Positions 9,691-17,146 of a DNA stretch of 64,000 nucleotides are shown piece after piece. The position numbers and the translations under genes are program-made. A model generated the notes under the pieces. That model worked only from the letters and a program-made list of their open reading frames with translations, was not told the DNA's origin and ran no database searches. Position 1 is the first letter of the stretch, and the number at the start of each line of letters is the position of its first letter. The stretch lies in the NCBI RefSeq assembly GCF_900095225.1, contig NZ_LT607414.1, positions 651,927-715,926 of the forward strand, given 5' to 3'. The DNA is from Pseudomonas sp. UMAB-08. Its GTDB lineage: Bacteria > Pseudomonadota > Gammaproteobacteria > Pseudomonadales > Pseudomonadaceae.

Positions 9691-9766
9691 ATTGTCAACA
9701 TCTATCGCCTAGAAACTAGCCAAAAAGGCCAGTTCAGTCAATTAAAAATACAATATTGTCGACAAT
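9691..9766 (-). promoter_or_regulatory. prpD promoter flanked by two GntR-type operators
   Basis: On the minus strand, TTGACT (9736-9741) and TAGTTT (9713-9718) are separated by exactly 17 bases, a good sigma70 promoter. A perfect 12-bp palindrome ATTGTCGACAAT (9755-9766) lies just upstream of the -35, and a near copy ATGTTGACAAT (9691-9701) lies near the expected start site. This sequence is the type bound by GntR-family propionate regulators (PrpR) in pseudomonads. The paired sites suggest repression relieved by a methylcitrate-cycle intermediate. Confidence 0.65.
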
Positions 9767-10000
9767 CGTCTAATGAGCACTGCGTGTGGCGCGTCGTAGA
9801 CAAGGACTTCTCCCACAGCGTTTGACGGATGCGCACTATGCTCACGGCGCAAAACCTTCATGCTAGAATGCCGCGCGCCTCTGTCGACTGGAACCGGTAC
9901 CAATACCCGTCTACCTGTATGTCAGGCGCACGAGGAAGCTTGCGTGCTACGTGAAAACCGCCCTTGCCCCGAAGATCGTCCTTTCACCGCGCCAGGATTT

Positions 10001-10537
10001 ATGAGACTCAAGCCCTTCCCCACATTATTCTGTTTGTTCCTTTTACCCGGTGTAAGCGCTGCGGCTGACAAGACTGTGTATGGCCTTAACGAATACGCCA
10101 CACTCTCCGACATCGATCTGCAAGTCGCGGCAAAACTCGACACCGGCGCAAAAACCGCCTCCCTCAGCGCCCGCGACATCAAGCGTTTCAAACGCAATGG
10201 CGAAACCTGGGTGCGCTTCTATCTGGCCATCGACGATGCCCACGCCCACCCGATCGAGCGACCGCTGGCCCGGGTCAGCAAGATCAAGCGCCGCGCCGGC
10301 GATTACGACCCTGACGATGAAAAAAAGTACACCGCGCGCCCGGTTATCAACCTGGATGTGTGCATGGGGACGGCTATTCGCAGCATCGAAGTGAACTTGA
10401 CTGACCGAAGTGCATTCCAATACCCGCTTTTGATAGGCTCCGAAGCACTCAAACGCTTTGATGCGCTGGTCGATCCGAGTCTTAAATACGCAGCGGGCAA
10501 GCCTGCCTGCGCCACCGACGCTCATACCGCAGAGTAA
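10001..10537 (+). CDS. Retropepsin-like putative zinc/aspartic protease (RimB-type), exported
   Basis: A 178-residue protein with a signal peptide (MRLKPFPTLFCLFLLPGVSA) followed by a retropepsin-like domain. The active-site triad region reads AAKLDTGAKTASLSA (D-T-G); the second half contains RPVINLDVCMG and QYPLLIGSEAL. This family (often named ATP-dependent zinc protease, PF05618) is found with RimK-like ATP-grasp ligases. The ATG at 10001 has CAGGA just upstream, and only this start leaves an intact signal peptide. It is the first gene of a three-gene operon, 5 bases from the next. A TAGAAT -10-like box at 9864-9869 is a possible promoter element. The periplasmic substrate is unknown. Confidence 0.85.
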   Translation: MRLKPFPTLFCLFLLPGVSAAADKTVYGLNEYATLSDIDLQVAAKLDTGAKTASLSARDIKRFKRNGETWVRFYLAIDDAHAHPIERPLARVSKIKRRAGDYDPDDEKKYTARPVINLDVCMGTAIRSIEVNLTDRSAFQYPLLIGSEALKRFDALVDPSLKYAAGKPACATDAHTAE

Positions 10538-10542
10538 TACCC

Positions 10543-12078
10543 ATGCGCTCGATTACCCTCCATCTGAAAATCCTGATTACTGTCCTGGTGACACTGGGGA
10601 TCGCGATCACGGCTTATCAGATTTTCGTTCTCGGCATTCCGGTGACCGAGGATGAAACGGACGACTTGTGGAACATCGACGCCAAAGTCGAGTTCGTCGC
10701 CAACACCAAAGACCCGGTCAAGATCCAGATGTTCGTGCCGCCCCTGAGCCACGACTACGTCAGCCTCAACGAGAGCTTCATCTCCAACAATTACGGTGTC
10801 AGCGTCAACCGCGTCGACGGCAACCGCAAAGTCACCTGGTCGGCCCGACGCGCCACTGGTAATCAGACACTTTACTACCGCCTGGTATTGACCAAACGCT
10901 ACAGCGGCGACAAACCCAAGATCAAAGGCTCGGTTTTCCGTGACAGCATCGCCATCGAAGGCCCGGAAAAAATTGCCGCCGAAGCCCTGCTCGAACCTAT
11001 CCGCCAGCACTCGGCGGATATCGAAACCTTTGTCACCGAAGCCATCAAGCGCGTCAATAATCTCAGCGACGACAACGTAAAGCTGCTGCTGGCGGGTGAC
11101 ACATCGACCTCGAACAAGGCTCGAATCACTGAGTTATTGCTGTCCATTGCCCACGTGCCGGTCGAAAAACTGCACACCATACGCCTGACGACCGATCAGC
11201 CTCAGACCCCCGAGTTGTGGCTGCGCAGCTTCAATGGCAAAGACTGGTTGTACTTCAACCCGGACAACGGCGAACAAGGTCTGCCGACAGATCGGCTGAC
11301 GTGGTGGATCGGCGATGAGAACCTGGTCAGCGTCGAAGGCGGGAAAAAAGCCACGGTCAACTTCACCCTCAACAACAGTGAAATGAACGCGATCCGCCTG
11401 GCCAAGCTGACCGATGCAAACACTGACGATCACTTCCTCGGCTACTCGCTATACGGGCTGCCGCTACAAACCCAGCAGACGTTCATGATCATGGTCATGA
11501 TCCCGATTGGCGTGCTGGTGATCCTGATCTTGCGCAACCTTGTCGGCCTGGAGACCCTCGGCACCTTCACCCCGGTGCTGATCGCCCTGGCGTTCCGAGA
11601 GACACAGTTGGGCTTTGGTATCGTGCTGTTTACGATCATCACCGCGCTCGGCCTGTCATTGCGCTCCTATCTTGAGCATTTGAAACTGCAAATGCTGCCG
11701 CGATTGTCGGTGGTGTTGACCTTTGTCGTGGTGCTGATCGCGGCCATCAGCCTGTTCAGCCACAAGCTCGGCCTTGAGCGTGGCTTGTCGGTGGCGCTGT
11801 TCCCGATGGTGATTCTGACCATGACCATCGAGCGCCTGTCGATCACCTGGGAAGAGCGTGGCAGCGGCCATGCAATGAAAGTCGCCATCGGTACACTGTT
11901 CGCCGCCTCCCTGGCGCACCTGATCATGAGCGTGCCAGAGCTGACCTACTTCGTCTTCACCTTCCCTGCCGTACTGTTGATTCTGGTGGGCTTCATGCTG
12001 GCGATGGGACGTTATCGCGGCTACCGCCTGACCGAGCTGATGCGCTTCAAGGCGTTCCTTAAGGACGAGACAAAATGA
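10543..12078 (+). CDS. Seven-helix membrane protein with inactive-transglutaminase-like periplasmic domain
   Basis: A 511-residue inner-membrane protein. One N-terminal transmembrane segment (about residues 5-28) leads to a large periplasmic domain (30-310), which includes RRATGNQTLYYRLVLTKRYS and a region resembling an inactive transglutaminase fold. A block of about seven hydrophobic helices follows (315-500, for example FMIMVMIPIGVLVILILRNL and LSVVLTFVVVLIAAISLF). This is the 7TM-transglutaminase/UUP1 architecture known to travel with RimK-like ligases and retropepsins. It sits between those two genes here, with a 4-base overlap (ATGA) into the ligase gene. It probably forms an envelope sensor or amidoligase-linked complex; the exact function is unknown. 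Confidence 0.85.
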   Translation: MRSITLHLKILITVLVTLGIAITAYQIFVLGIPVTEDETDDLWNIDAKVEFVANTKDPVKIQMFVPPLSHDYVSLNESFISNNYGVSVNRVDGNRKVTWSARRATGNQTLYYRLVLTKRYSGDKPKIKGSVFRDSIAIEGPEKIAAEALLEPIRQHSADIETFVTEAIKRVNNLSDDNVKLLLAGDTSTSNKARITELLLSIAHVPVEKLHTIRLTTDQPQTPELWLRSFNGKDWLYFNPDNGEQGLPTDRLTWWIGDENLVSVEGGKKATVNFTLNNSEMNAIRLAKLTDANTDDHFLGYSLYGLPLQTQQTFMIMVMIPIGVLVILILRNLVGLETLGTFTPVLIALAFRETQLGFGIVLFTIITALGLSLRSYLEHLKLQMLPRLSVVLTFVVVLIAAISLFSHKLGLERGLSVALFPMVILTMTIERLSITWEERGSGHAMKVAIGTLFAASLAHLIMSVPELTYFVFTFPAVLLILVGFMLAMGRYRGYRLTELMRFKAFLKDETK

Positions 12079-13046
12079 TCGGCTTCTGGAAGACCTGGAA
12101 GGCCCTGGAAGCCAAGGGCATCATGGGTATCAACCGGCGCAACGCGGATTACGTGCTCAAGTACAACAAGCGCAGTCTGTACCCGATCGTCGATGACAAG
12201 ATCATTACCAAAGAACGGGCGATCATGGCCGGCATCCATGTGCCGGAGATGTACGGGGTCATTTCCACCGAGAAGGAAATCGACAAACTCGACGAGATCA
12301 TCGGCGGGCGCAACGACTTCGTGATCAAGCCCGCCCAAGGCGCGGGTGGCGACGGTATTCTGGTGATTGCTGACCGATTCGAAGACCGGTTTCGCACGAT
12401 TTCGGGCAGAATCATCAGCCACGAAGAGATCGAACATCAGGTGTCCAGCATCCTTACCGGCCTGTACTCACTGGGCGGGCACCGTGATCGCGCCCTGATC
12501 GAGTACCGGGTCACACCGGACCAGATCTTCAAGAGCATCAGCTATGAAGGCGTGCCCGACATCCGCGTCATCGTGCTGATGGGCTACCCGATCATGGCCA
12601 TGCTGCGCTTGCCGACGCGTCAGTCAAATGGCAAGGCCAACCTGCACCAGGGCGCCATCGGCGTTGGTGTCGACCTCGCCACCGGCCTGACATTACGCGG
12701 CACCTGGCAGAACACCATCATCAGCAAACACCCGGACACCACCAATTCCGTGGATGGCGTGCAGTTGCCGAACTGGGACGGCTTCATGAAACTCGCCGCG
12801 GGCTGTTATGAGCTGTGCGGACTGGGTTACATCGGCGTCGACATGGTCCTGGATCAGGATAAAGGCCCGCTGATTCTCGAGCTCAACGCCCGCCCGGGCC
12901 TGAATATCCAGATCGCCAACGACTGCGGTCTGACCCACCGGGCTCATGCCGTCGAAGCTCGCCTCGAGCAGTTGGCGCTGAATGGCGAGCAGGAAACCGT
13001 GGAAGAGCGGGTGCGCTTTGTGCAGGAACTGTTTGGTTTAAAATAA
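12075..13046 (+). CDS. ATP-grasp alpha-L-glutamate ligase-like (RimK-related) protein
   Basis: A 323-residue ATP-grasp enzyme. ATP-binding and metal-binding elements are visible: KPAQGAGGDGILVIADRF (glycine-rich loop), LIEYRVTPDQIFK, GVPDIRVIVLMGYP, and GLGYIGVDMVLDQDKGPLIL with ELNARPGLNIQIAN carrying the E and N metal ligands. RimK-type ligases add glutamate or other amino acids to a carboxyl group on a peptide or protein; the acceptor here is not known. The ATG overlaps the stop of the preceding gene by 4 bases, so expression is coupled. The protease at the start of the operon could remove what this enzyme adds, but that is inference. Confidence 0.88.
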   Translation: MIGFWKTWKALEAKGIMGINRRNADYVLKYNKRSLYPIVDDKIITKERAIMAGIHVPEMYGVISTEKEIDKLDEIIGGRNDFVIKPAQGAGGDGILVIADRFEDRFRTISGRIISHEEIEHQVSSILTGLYSLGGHRDRALIEYRVTPDQIFKSISYEGVPDIRVIVLMGYPIMAMLRLPTRQSNGKANLHQGAIGVGVDLATGLTLRGTWQNTIISKHPDTTNSVDGVQLPNWDGFMKLAAGCYELCGLGYIGVDMVLDQDKGPLILELNARPGLNIQIANDCGLTHRAHAVEARLEQLALNGEQETVEERVRFVQELFGLK

Positions 13047-13163
13047 TTGTTGCTCCCCGCCCCTCCGCACAATGCCCCTGTCGAGACGCCAATCCGAGAA
13101 CTGCCGTCCCGGTGCTGTACCGAGCAAACTCGAGCCATACAGAATCTGCCCCCCCCTACAAAG

Positions 13164-14639
13164 CTAATCGGTAGAGAACACAACGTGCAGCGTTGGAAAA
13201 TTCGAGCTGTCCGGCCAGGTAATCCCGGAATCGAAACTCACATACACCAAGACCAAGAACCCTTGATCAGGGATCAGACCCCCAAGCCACGATTTTGATA
13301 CCGTCAGATTGTCTGTCCCACCGACACCTGCAACCAACTCCTGGGCCGCGAGCGGGCGCTTATGGACTGCAACCCATTCACGCCACCCCATAATCGTCTG
13401 CCCAAACACCCTGATCCAGATATGCTGGTCCCTCGTCATCAAGGGCCAGGGTTTCAGCGTCAGCTTCAGGCCTTCGGAGGGGATATCCCGCCAGTTCACC
13501 ACTGCTTGCCCATTTTGGTAGATGACGTGGCTGCATTGAGTGATCGGAAGTACCCCAGGATCGAGCGTTGTTATCTTTAGTTGACGAATCTCGGACCGTA
13601 ACGTCCCCTCGGGACCCACAACGTCGTAGTACACCGACAGCGCCTTGCCGATGTGTCGCGCAACATATTCTTTTGGAATGTAATAGCGACGCGCACCGGC
13701 GACGATGGGTGTCGCCGTTCGAAAAGCCCCCAAACTGCCTGGCTCGCCCCACTGCACCCATAGCTGCTCGTTCGGCTTGATGACCACCGTATCCGCTATC
13801 ACCACCGTCGCGCCTTCCTCTGCATCGAACGGGTCCAGCACCACCTCCTGTCCAGTGCCCGTCGCGCCGTCGACAACAGGCCAGGGCAGGTCACGCGGAG
13901 CGGGAACGGCCTCCACGTTAGCGGGGCGCGAGTGCCCGCTGTTATTACCCGCCCGATCCTCTACCTTATAATGCACAAATCGATCACCCTCACCACGCTC
14001 ACGAATCATTTTGCCTTCAAACGTGAGAAGTAACGGCTTCAAGGTATCGGCTTGGGTCAATGTTCTTGAACCGACCCATTCGTCAGTGTAGAGCTTCTGA
14101 TCCCAGTACCAGCTCAGGGTATCGCCTGCCCAAACCCTGTTGTAAGTGGGCACTTCAGCCAGGACTTTGTCGCCGTGCGTCTCAAGGTAGTGGGCCGTTA
14201 CCCCGCCGCTGACGACCTCTTTATCAAACAACAATCGCCCCTGATCACCGCCAAGGGCGGGGGAAGAGGCGATGGTGAGCACCAGCGGGTCAGAAGAGGC
14301 TAAGCCGCCGTTGAACGTCATTACTTCGTAGTGCAGACGATGCGTGCCTGCTGCGCTCAAATACCGTGGTTCAACCATCAAGAAAAGCTCGCCAGGCAGA
14401 ACGGGCTTGGTCCAGGTTTTTTCGGCGACCTTATCGCCATTCCAATACAGGTAAAGATGTTCCGGCTCATCGGGCGCCGGTTCCGAGTTCAACCACATGG
14501 GAACATCAACGCGCAAGGGGTCTTGCAGTGCGCTGGCGGGCAACAGGTTTTCTTGCCCGCCAGGAATATTGCCAAGGATGGCCCCCACACTCGGGAGCTT
14601 AAGGGCCTTATCGTCGCCTCGATTATCGGAACTGTGCAT
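13164..14639 (-). CDS. Repeat-module (Ig-like) protein of unknown function
   Basis: A 491-residue protein I cannot assign to a named family. It is built from beta-rich modules of roughly 110-130 residues. One module (HYLETHGDKVLAEVPTY ... GDTLSWYWD ... HYKVEDRAGNNSGHSR) is clearly related to a module of the larger protein at 17147-19132. W/Y-rich strands such as EHLYLYWNGDKVAEKTW recur. The ATG at 14639 has AAGGAGAG eight bases upstream, so a longer frame starting at 14684 is unlikely. There is no signal peptide or membrane segment. It follows the autotransporter gene in the same direction (gap 56 bases, containing the small palindrome GGCCATCATGGCC). Confidence 0.8.
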   Translation of the reverse strand: MHSSDNRGDDKALKLPSVGAILGNIPGGQENLLPASALQDPLRVDVPMWLNSEPAPDEPEHLYLYWNGDKVAEKTWTKPVLPGELFLMVEPRYLSAAGTHRLHYEVMTFNGGLASSDPLVLTIASSPALGGDQGRLLFDKEVVSGGVTAHYLETHGDKVLAEVPTYNRVWAGDTLSWYWDQKLYTDEWVGSRTLTQADTLKPLLLTFEGKMIRERGEGDRFVHYKVEDRAGNNSGHSRPANVEAVPAPRDLPWPVVDGATGTGQEVVLDPFDAEEGATVVIADTVVIKPNEQLWVQWGEPGSLGAFRTATPIVAGARRYYIPKEYVARHIGKALSVYYDVVGPEGTLRSEIRQLKITTLDPGVLPITQCSHVIYQNGQAVVNWRDIPSEGLKLTLKPWPLMTRDQHIWIRVFGQTIMGWREWVAVHKRPLAAQELVAGVGGTDNLTVSKSWLGGLIPDQGFLVLVYVSFDSGITWPDSSNFPTLHVVFSTD

Positions 14640-14695
14640 TATCTGCTCTCCTTGAATAAACAGAAGGCCATCATGGCCCTCCATGACGCAGTCAG

Positions 14696-16948
14696 TTACC
14701 AGCTATAACGAACCCCGACGTTGGCACCCCAAGGCTGTTCAATGTTGTCGCCATTGCTGTAGTCAAAATCGGCATGCACTTGCAACCGGTCGGCCAACGA
14801 CACGGCAATACCCGTGCCCAACTCACCCCGCGAGCCAGACAGGTCATTATTGAAAACATTGTCATTGACGTGCACTTTGTTAGTGTCGGCAAACTCATGA
14901 ACGTAGGCAATACGCACATAGGGCTGGATCACCTGACCGTTCCCCATGTTGAAGTTACGCCCAGCGGTGGAGCCCAACTTACCCAGCAGGGAGCCCGTGC
15001 GATCGCCTTGCCCGGACAAACCATTGTCGAGGTTGTAATCCTTGCCTTGAATGATCACCCCGGACAATTGGGTATAAGGTTCGATGAAGTAGTCGTTATC
15101 AAGCGTGATATGCCGACCAAACTCCAGCGATGCGCCCACGCCATTATTATCGTAATCGCCCTTTGCACGATGACCATCGCTCAACGCCACGCTGGACTCA
15201 TTTTGGAAACGGTTGAACTTGAGTACGCCATCGAAGTAATAACCGCTCTGTTCATCGAGCCAGGTGGTGTAGGCACCCACATAATAACTGTCGACCGTAC
15301 CGGATGTGCCGCGCTGTAAATCCAGATCGGACTTGCTGTATCCGCCCATCAAGCCCGCCAGCCACTGGCCGTCACCCACCGGCAACGGTGCATCTGCACC
15401 GAAGGAAATCCCCTGCTGAGTCTGCTGGTAACCTGTTCCGGAAACCGCAGATACATTGTATTTATTACCGTAGGCACGTATCCAGCCGCCCGTCTTGCCA
15501 GCGTCCATGCGCACTTCGCCCATGCGGCTGCGCAGTGTGCTGAGCTCGCCGTACCAGACGGTGGGTGCGGCATTGAACAATGCCAGCACCGAACGCGCGC
15601 CAGGGCTGATAGCCCGAGTTTGCGTATTGAGGTACCAATCATCGCCACGCTGTGTCAGCCCGTAGGAAAATGTGCCCAGATCGACCGGGCCGTTGAGCAA
15701 TGAAAACTGGGCATCGCCACCGGCGATATGCACTACATGAAGCCTGTTGTCGGTCAGCGGGTCATTGCCGCTGCTGCCGATCAGCAGGTTATGGTTGCCC
15801 GACGCGGTGCCGGTAACGTTCAAAAAATCAGCCTGACCCGTGGCGAAATTGGCATCCATCACAAACGTACCGCTGCCAGACAAGGTGCCCACTGACAGGG
15901 TGTGAAACGCCGTCGGATCGCCAAATTTGATCGAGCCACCATTCATCGACACGTCGGCTACCGAGCCATCGCCAATCATTACCCATTGGGCGTTACTGTT
16001 TACGCTCAGGCTGGCCACGTTCTCCAGCCGTCCGGTCAAGACCGACTGATTCTTGAGCACAACATTCGCCGTGCTGCCAGCCTCGGCGGTCACGTCACCG
16101 AGCATAGTGCTTTGGTCAAGAGTGACCTTGGCCGTGCTGTTGCCGGTTAGCTGGATATTACCGGTCAGCGCGCTGTTATTAACGGCCAGGCTCAAAACAC
16201 CGCCGCGCTGCACATCCAGCATGACGCCATTACCACCGGTCAGGCTCGAACCGTTGCTCACCGTGATATTCGCTGCTATTCCGCCCCCTGCGGCATCACC
16301 CCGTACAACAATGGCCGAGCCGTTCTGGCCCACGACCTTGGTGTCGTCCAGTGTCACCGTGCTGGCAGGGGTGCTCGCGGAGACAGAGCGCAAGCTCATA
16401 CCGTTGGTGCCGCCAATAATCGTACTCGATGTGGCCTTGAGCGTAGCGCCAAACACTTGTATGCCCGTACTGATTTCATTGGTGCCTGTGACCTGAGTGT
16501 CATGCAACGTCAGAGAGTTGCCTTCACCGATCAACGCACCCGATACACCCCCCATGATCTTGCTACCGCTCACGTCTGCCGAAGCGGCTTTCAAACCACC
16601 GGAATTTAAACGTAACCCCGTACCGGTACCGCTGACACTGCCGCCGACAATAGTGGCCTTACTCCCGGTCAGCGTTACGCCAAAGGCACTGGTTGCCGTG
16701 ACAACCGAGTGATTGAGATAAATGGTCGAATCCAACGCACTGATAGCGTAGGTGTTCGCGCCGTTGGCGGTCAGGATGCCACCTGCACTCACCTCATAAC
16801 TGTCAACGGCGTAAGAACTGTCGATGGTTCTATCGCCGGTAATCGGTGTCGCCAACCCCTGTGAACTCATCACCATAAACGGCGCAATGGAAATCATCTT
16901 CAGCGCGCGCGCCAGCGGTGCGTAAGTGTATTGAATGGATCGTGGCAT
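14696..16948 (-). CDS. Classical autotransporter with small pertactin-like passenger
   Basis: A type V secreted protein of 750 residues. An N-terminal export signal (about residues 1-33, MISIAPFMVMSSQGLA core) precedes a passenger of about 430 residues. The passenger is rich in T, S, G, N and V with the repeating short-strand pattern of a beta-helix (for example LRLNSGGLKAASADVSGSKI). A C-terminal beta-barrel domain of about 280 residues begins near the MGEVRMDAGKTGGWIRAYGN segment and ends in the aromatic VGVRYSW. There are no protease or lipase motifs in the passenger, so adhesion or aggregation is the likeliest role. The promoter region holds a GacA-like inverted repeat at 17060-17089. Confidence 0.9.
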   Translation of the reverse strand: MPRSIQYTYAPLARALKMISIAPFMVMSSQGLATPITGDRTIDSSYAVDSYEVSAGGILTANGANTYAISALDSTIYLNHSVVTATSAFGVTLTGSKATIVGGSVSGTGTGLRLNSGGLKAASADVSGSKIMGGVSGALIGEGNSLTLHDTQVTGTNEISTGIQVFGATLKATSSTIIGGTNGMSLRSVSASTPASTVTLDDTKVVGQNGSAIVVRGDAAGGGIAANITVSNGSSLTGGNGVMLDVQRGGVLSLAVNNSALTGNIQLTGNSTAKVTLDQSTMLGDVTAEAGSTANVVLKNQSVLTGRLENVASLSVNSNAQWVMIGDGSVADVSMNGGSIKFGDPTAFHTLSVGTLSGSGTFVMDANFATGQADFLNVTGTASGNHNLLIGSSGNDPLTDNRLHVVHIAGGDAQFSLLNGPVDLGTFSYGLTQRGDDWYLNTQTRAISPGARSVLALFNAAPTVWYGELSTLRSRMGEVRMDAGKTGGWIRAYGNKYNVSAVSGTGYQQTQQGISFGADAPLPVGDGQWLAGLMGGYSKSDLDLQRGTSGTVDSYYVGAYTTWLDEQSGYYFDGVLKFNRFQNESSVALSDGHRAKGDYDNNGVGASLEFGRHITLDNDYFIEPYTQLSGVIIQGKDYNLDNGLSGQGDRTGSLLGKLGSTAGRNFNMGNGQVIQPYVRIAYVHEFADTNKVHVNDNVFNNDLSGSRGELGTGIAVSLADRLQVHADFDYSNGDNIEQPWGANVGVRYSW

Positions 16949-17059
16949 TGTTGATCATCCCTGGAGTCGATGATTGACGTCGAAAGAGTCCAACCCGACA
17001 AAAATCACTCAGGCCGAACTGCAGCGGCGGAGAGCCTACATTTTAATATCCCAAATAAA

Positions 17060-17089
17060 TGTAGGCATCTTCCTACAGATAAGTAGGAA
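17060..17089. promoter_or_regulatory. GacA-like inverted repeat upstream of the autotransporter
   Basis: TGTAGG-N6-CCTACA (17060-17077) is a perfect inverted repeat with the spacing of the GacA upstream activating sequence (TGTAAG-N6-CTTACA), differing at one position per arm. A second overlapping repeat, TTCCTAC-N6-GTAGGAA (17070-17089), shares the middle arm. It lies 112-141 bases before the autotransporter start. A TAAAAT-type -10 candidate follows downstream on the minus strand, so the site would overlap or abut the -35. A LuxR/FixJ-class regulator is the likely binder. Confidence 0.5.
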
Positions 17090-17146
17090 ACTTCTTCCGC
17101 CGCTTTATTGCGCCTAATCAGCCCCAACACCACACTGGAAAACGCT

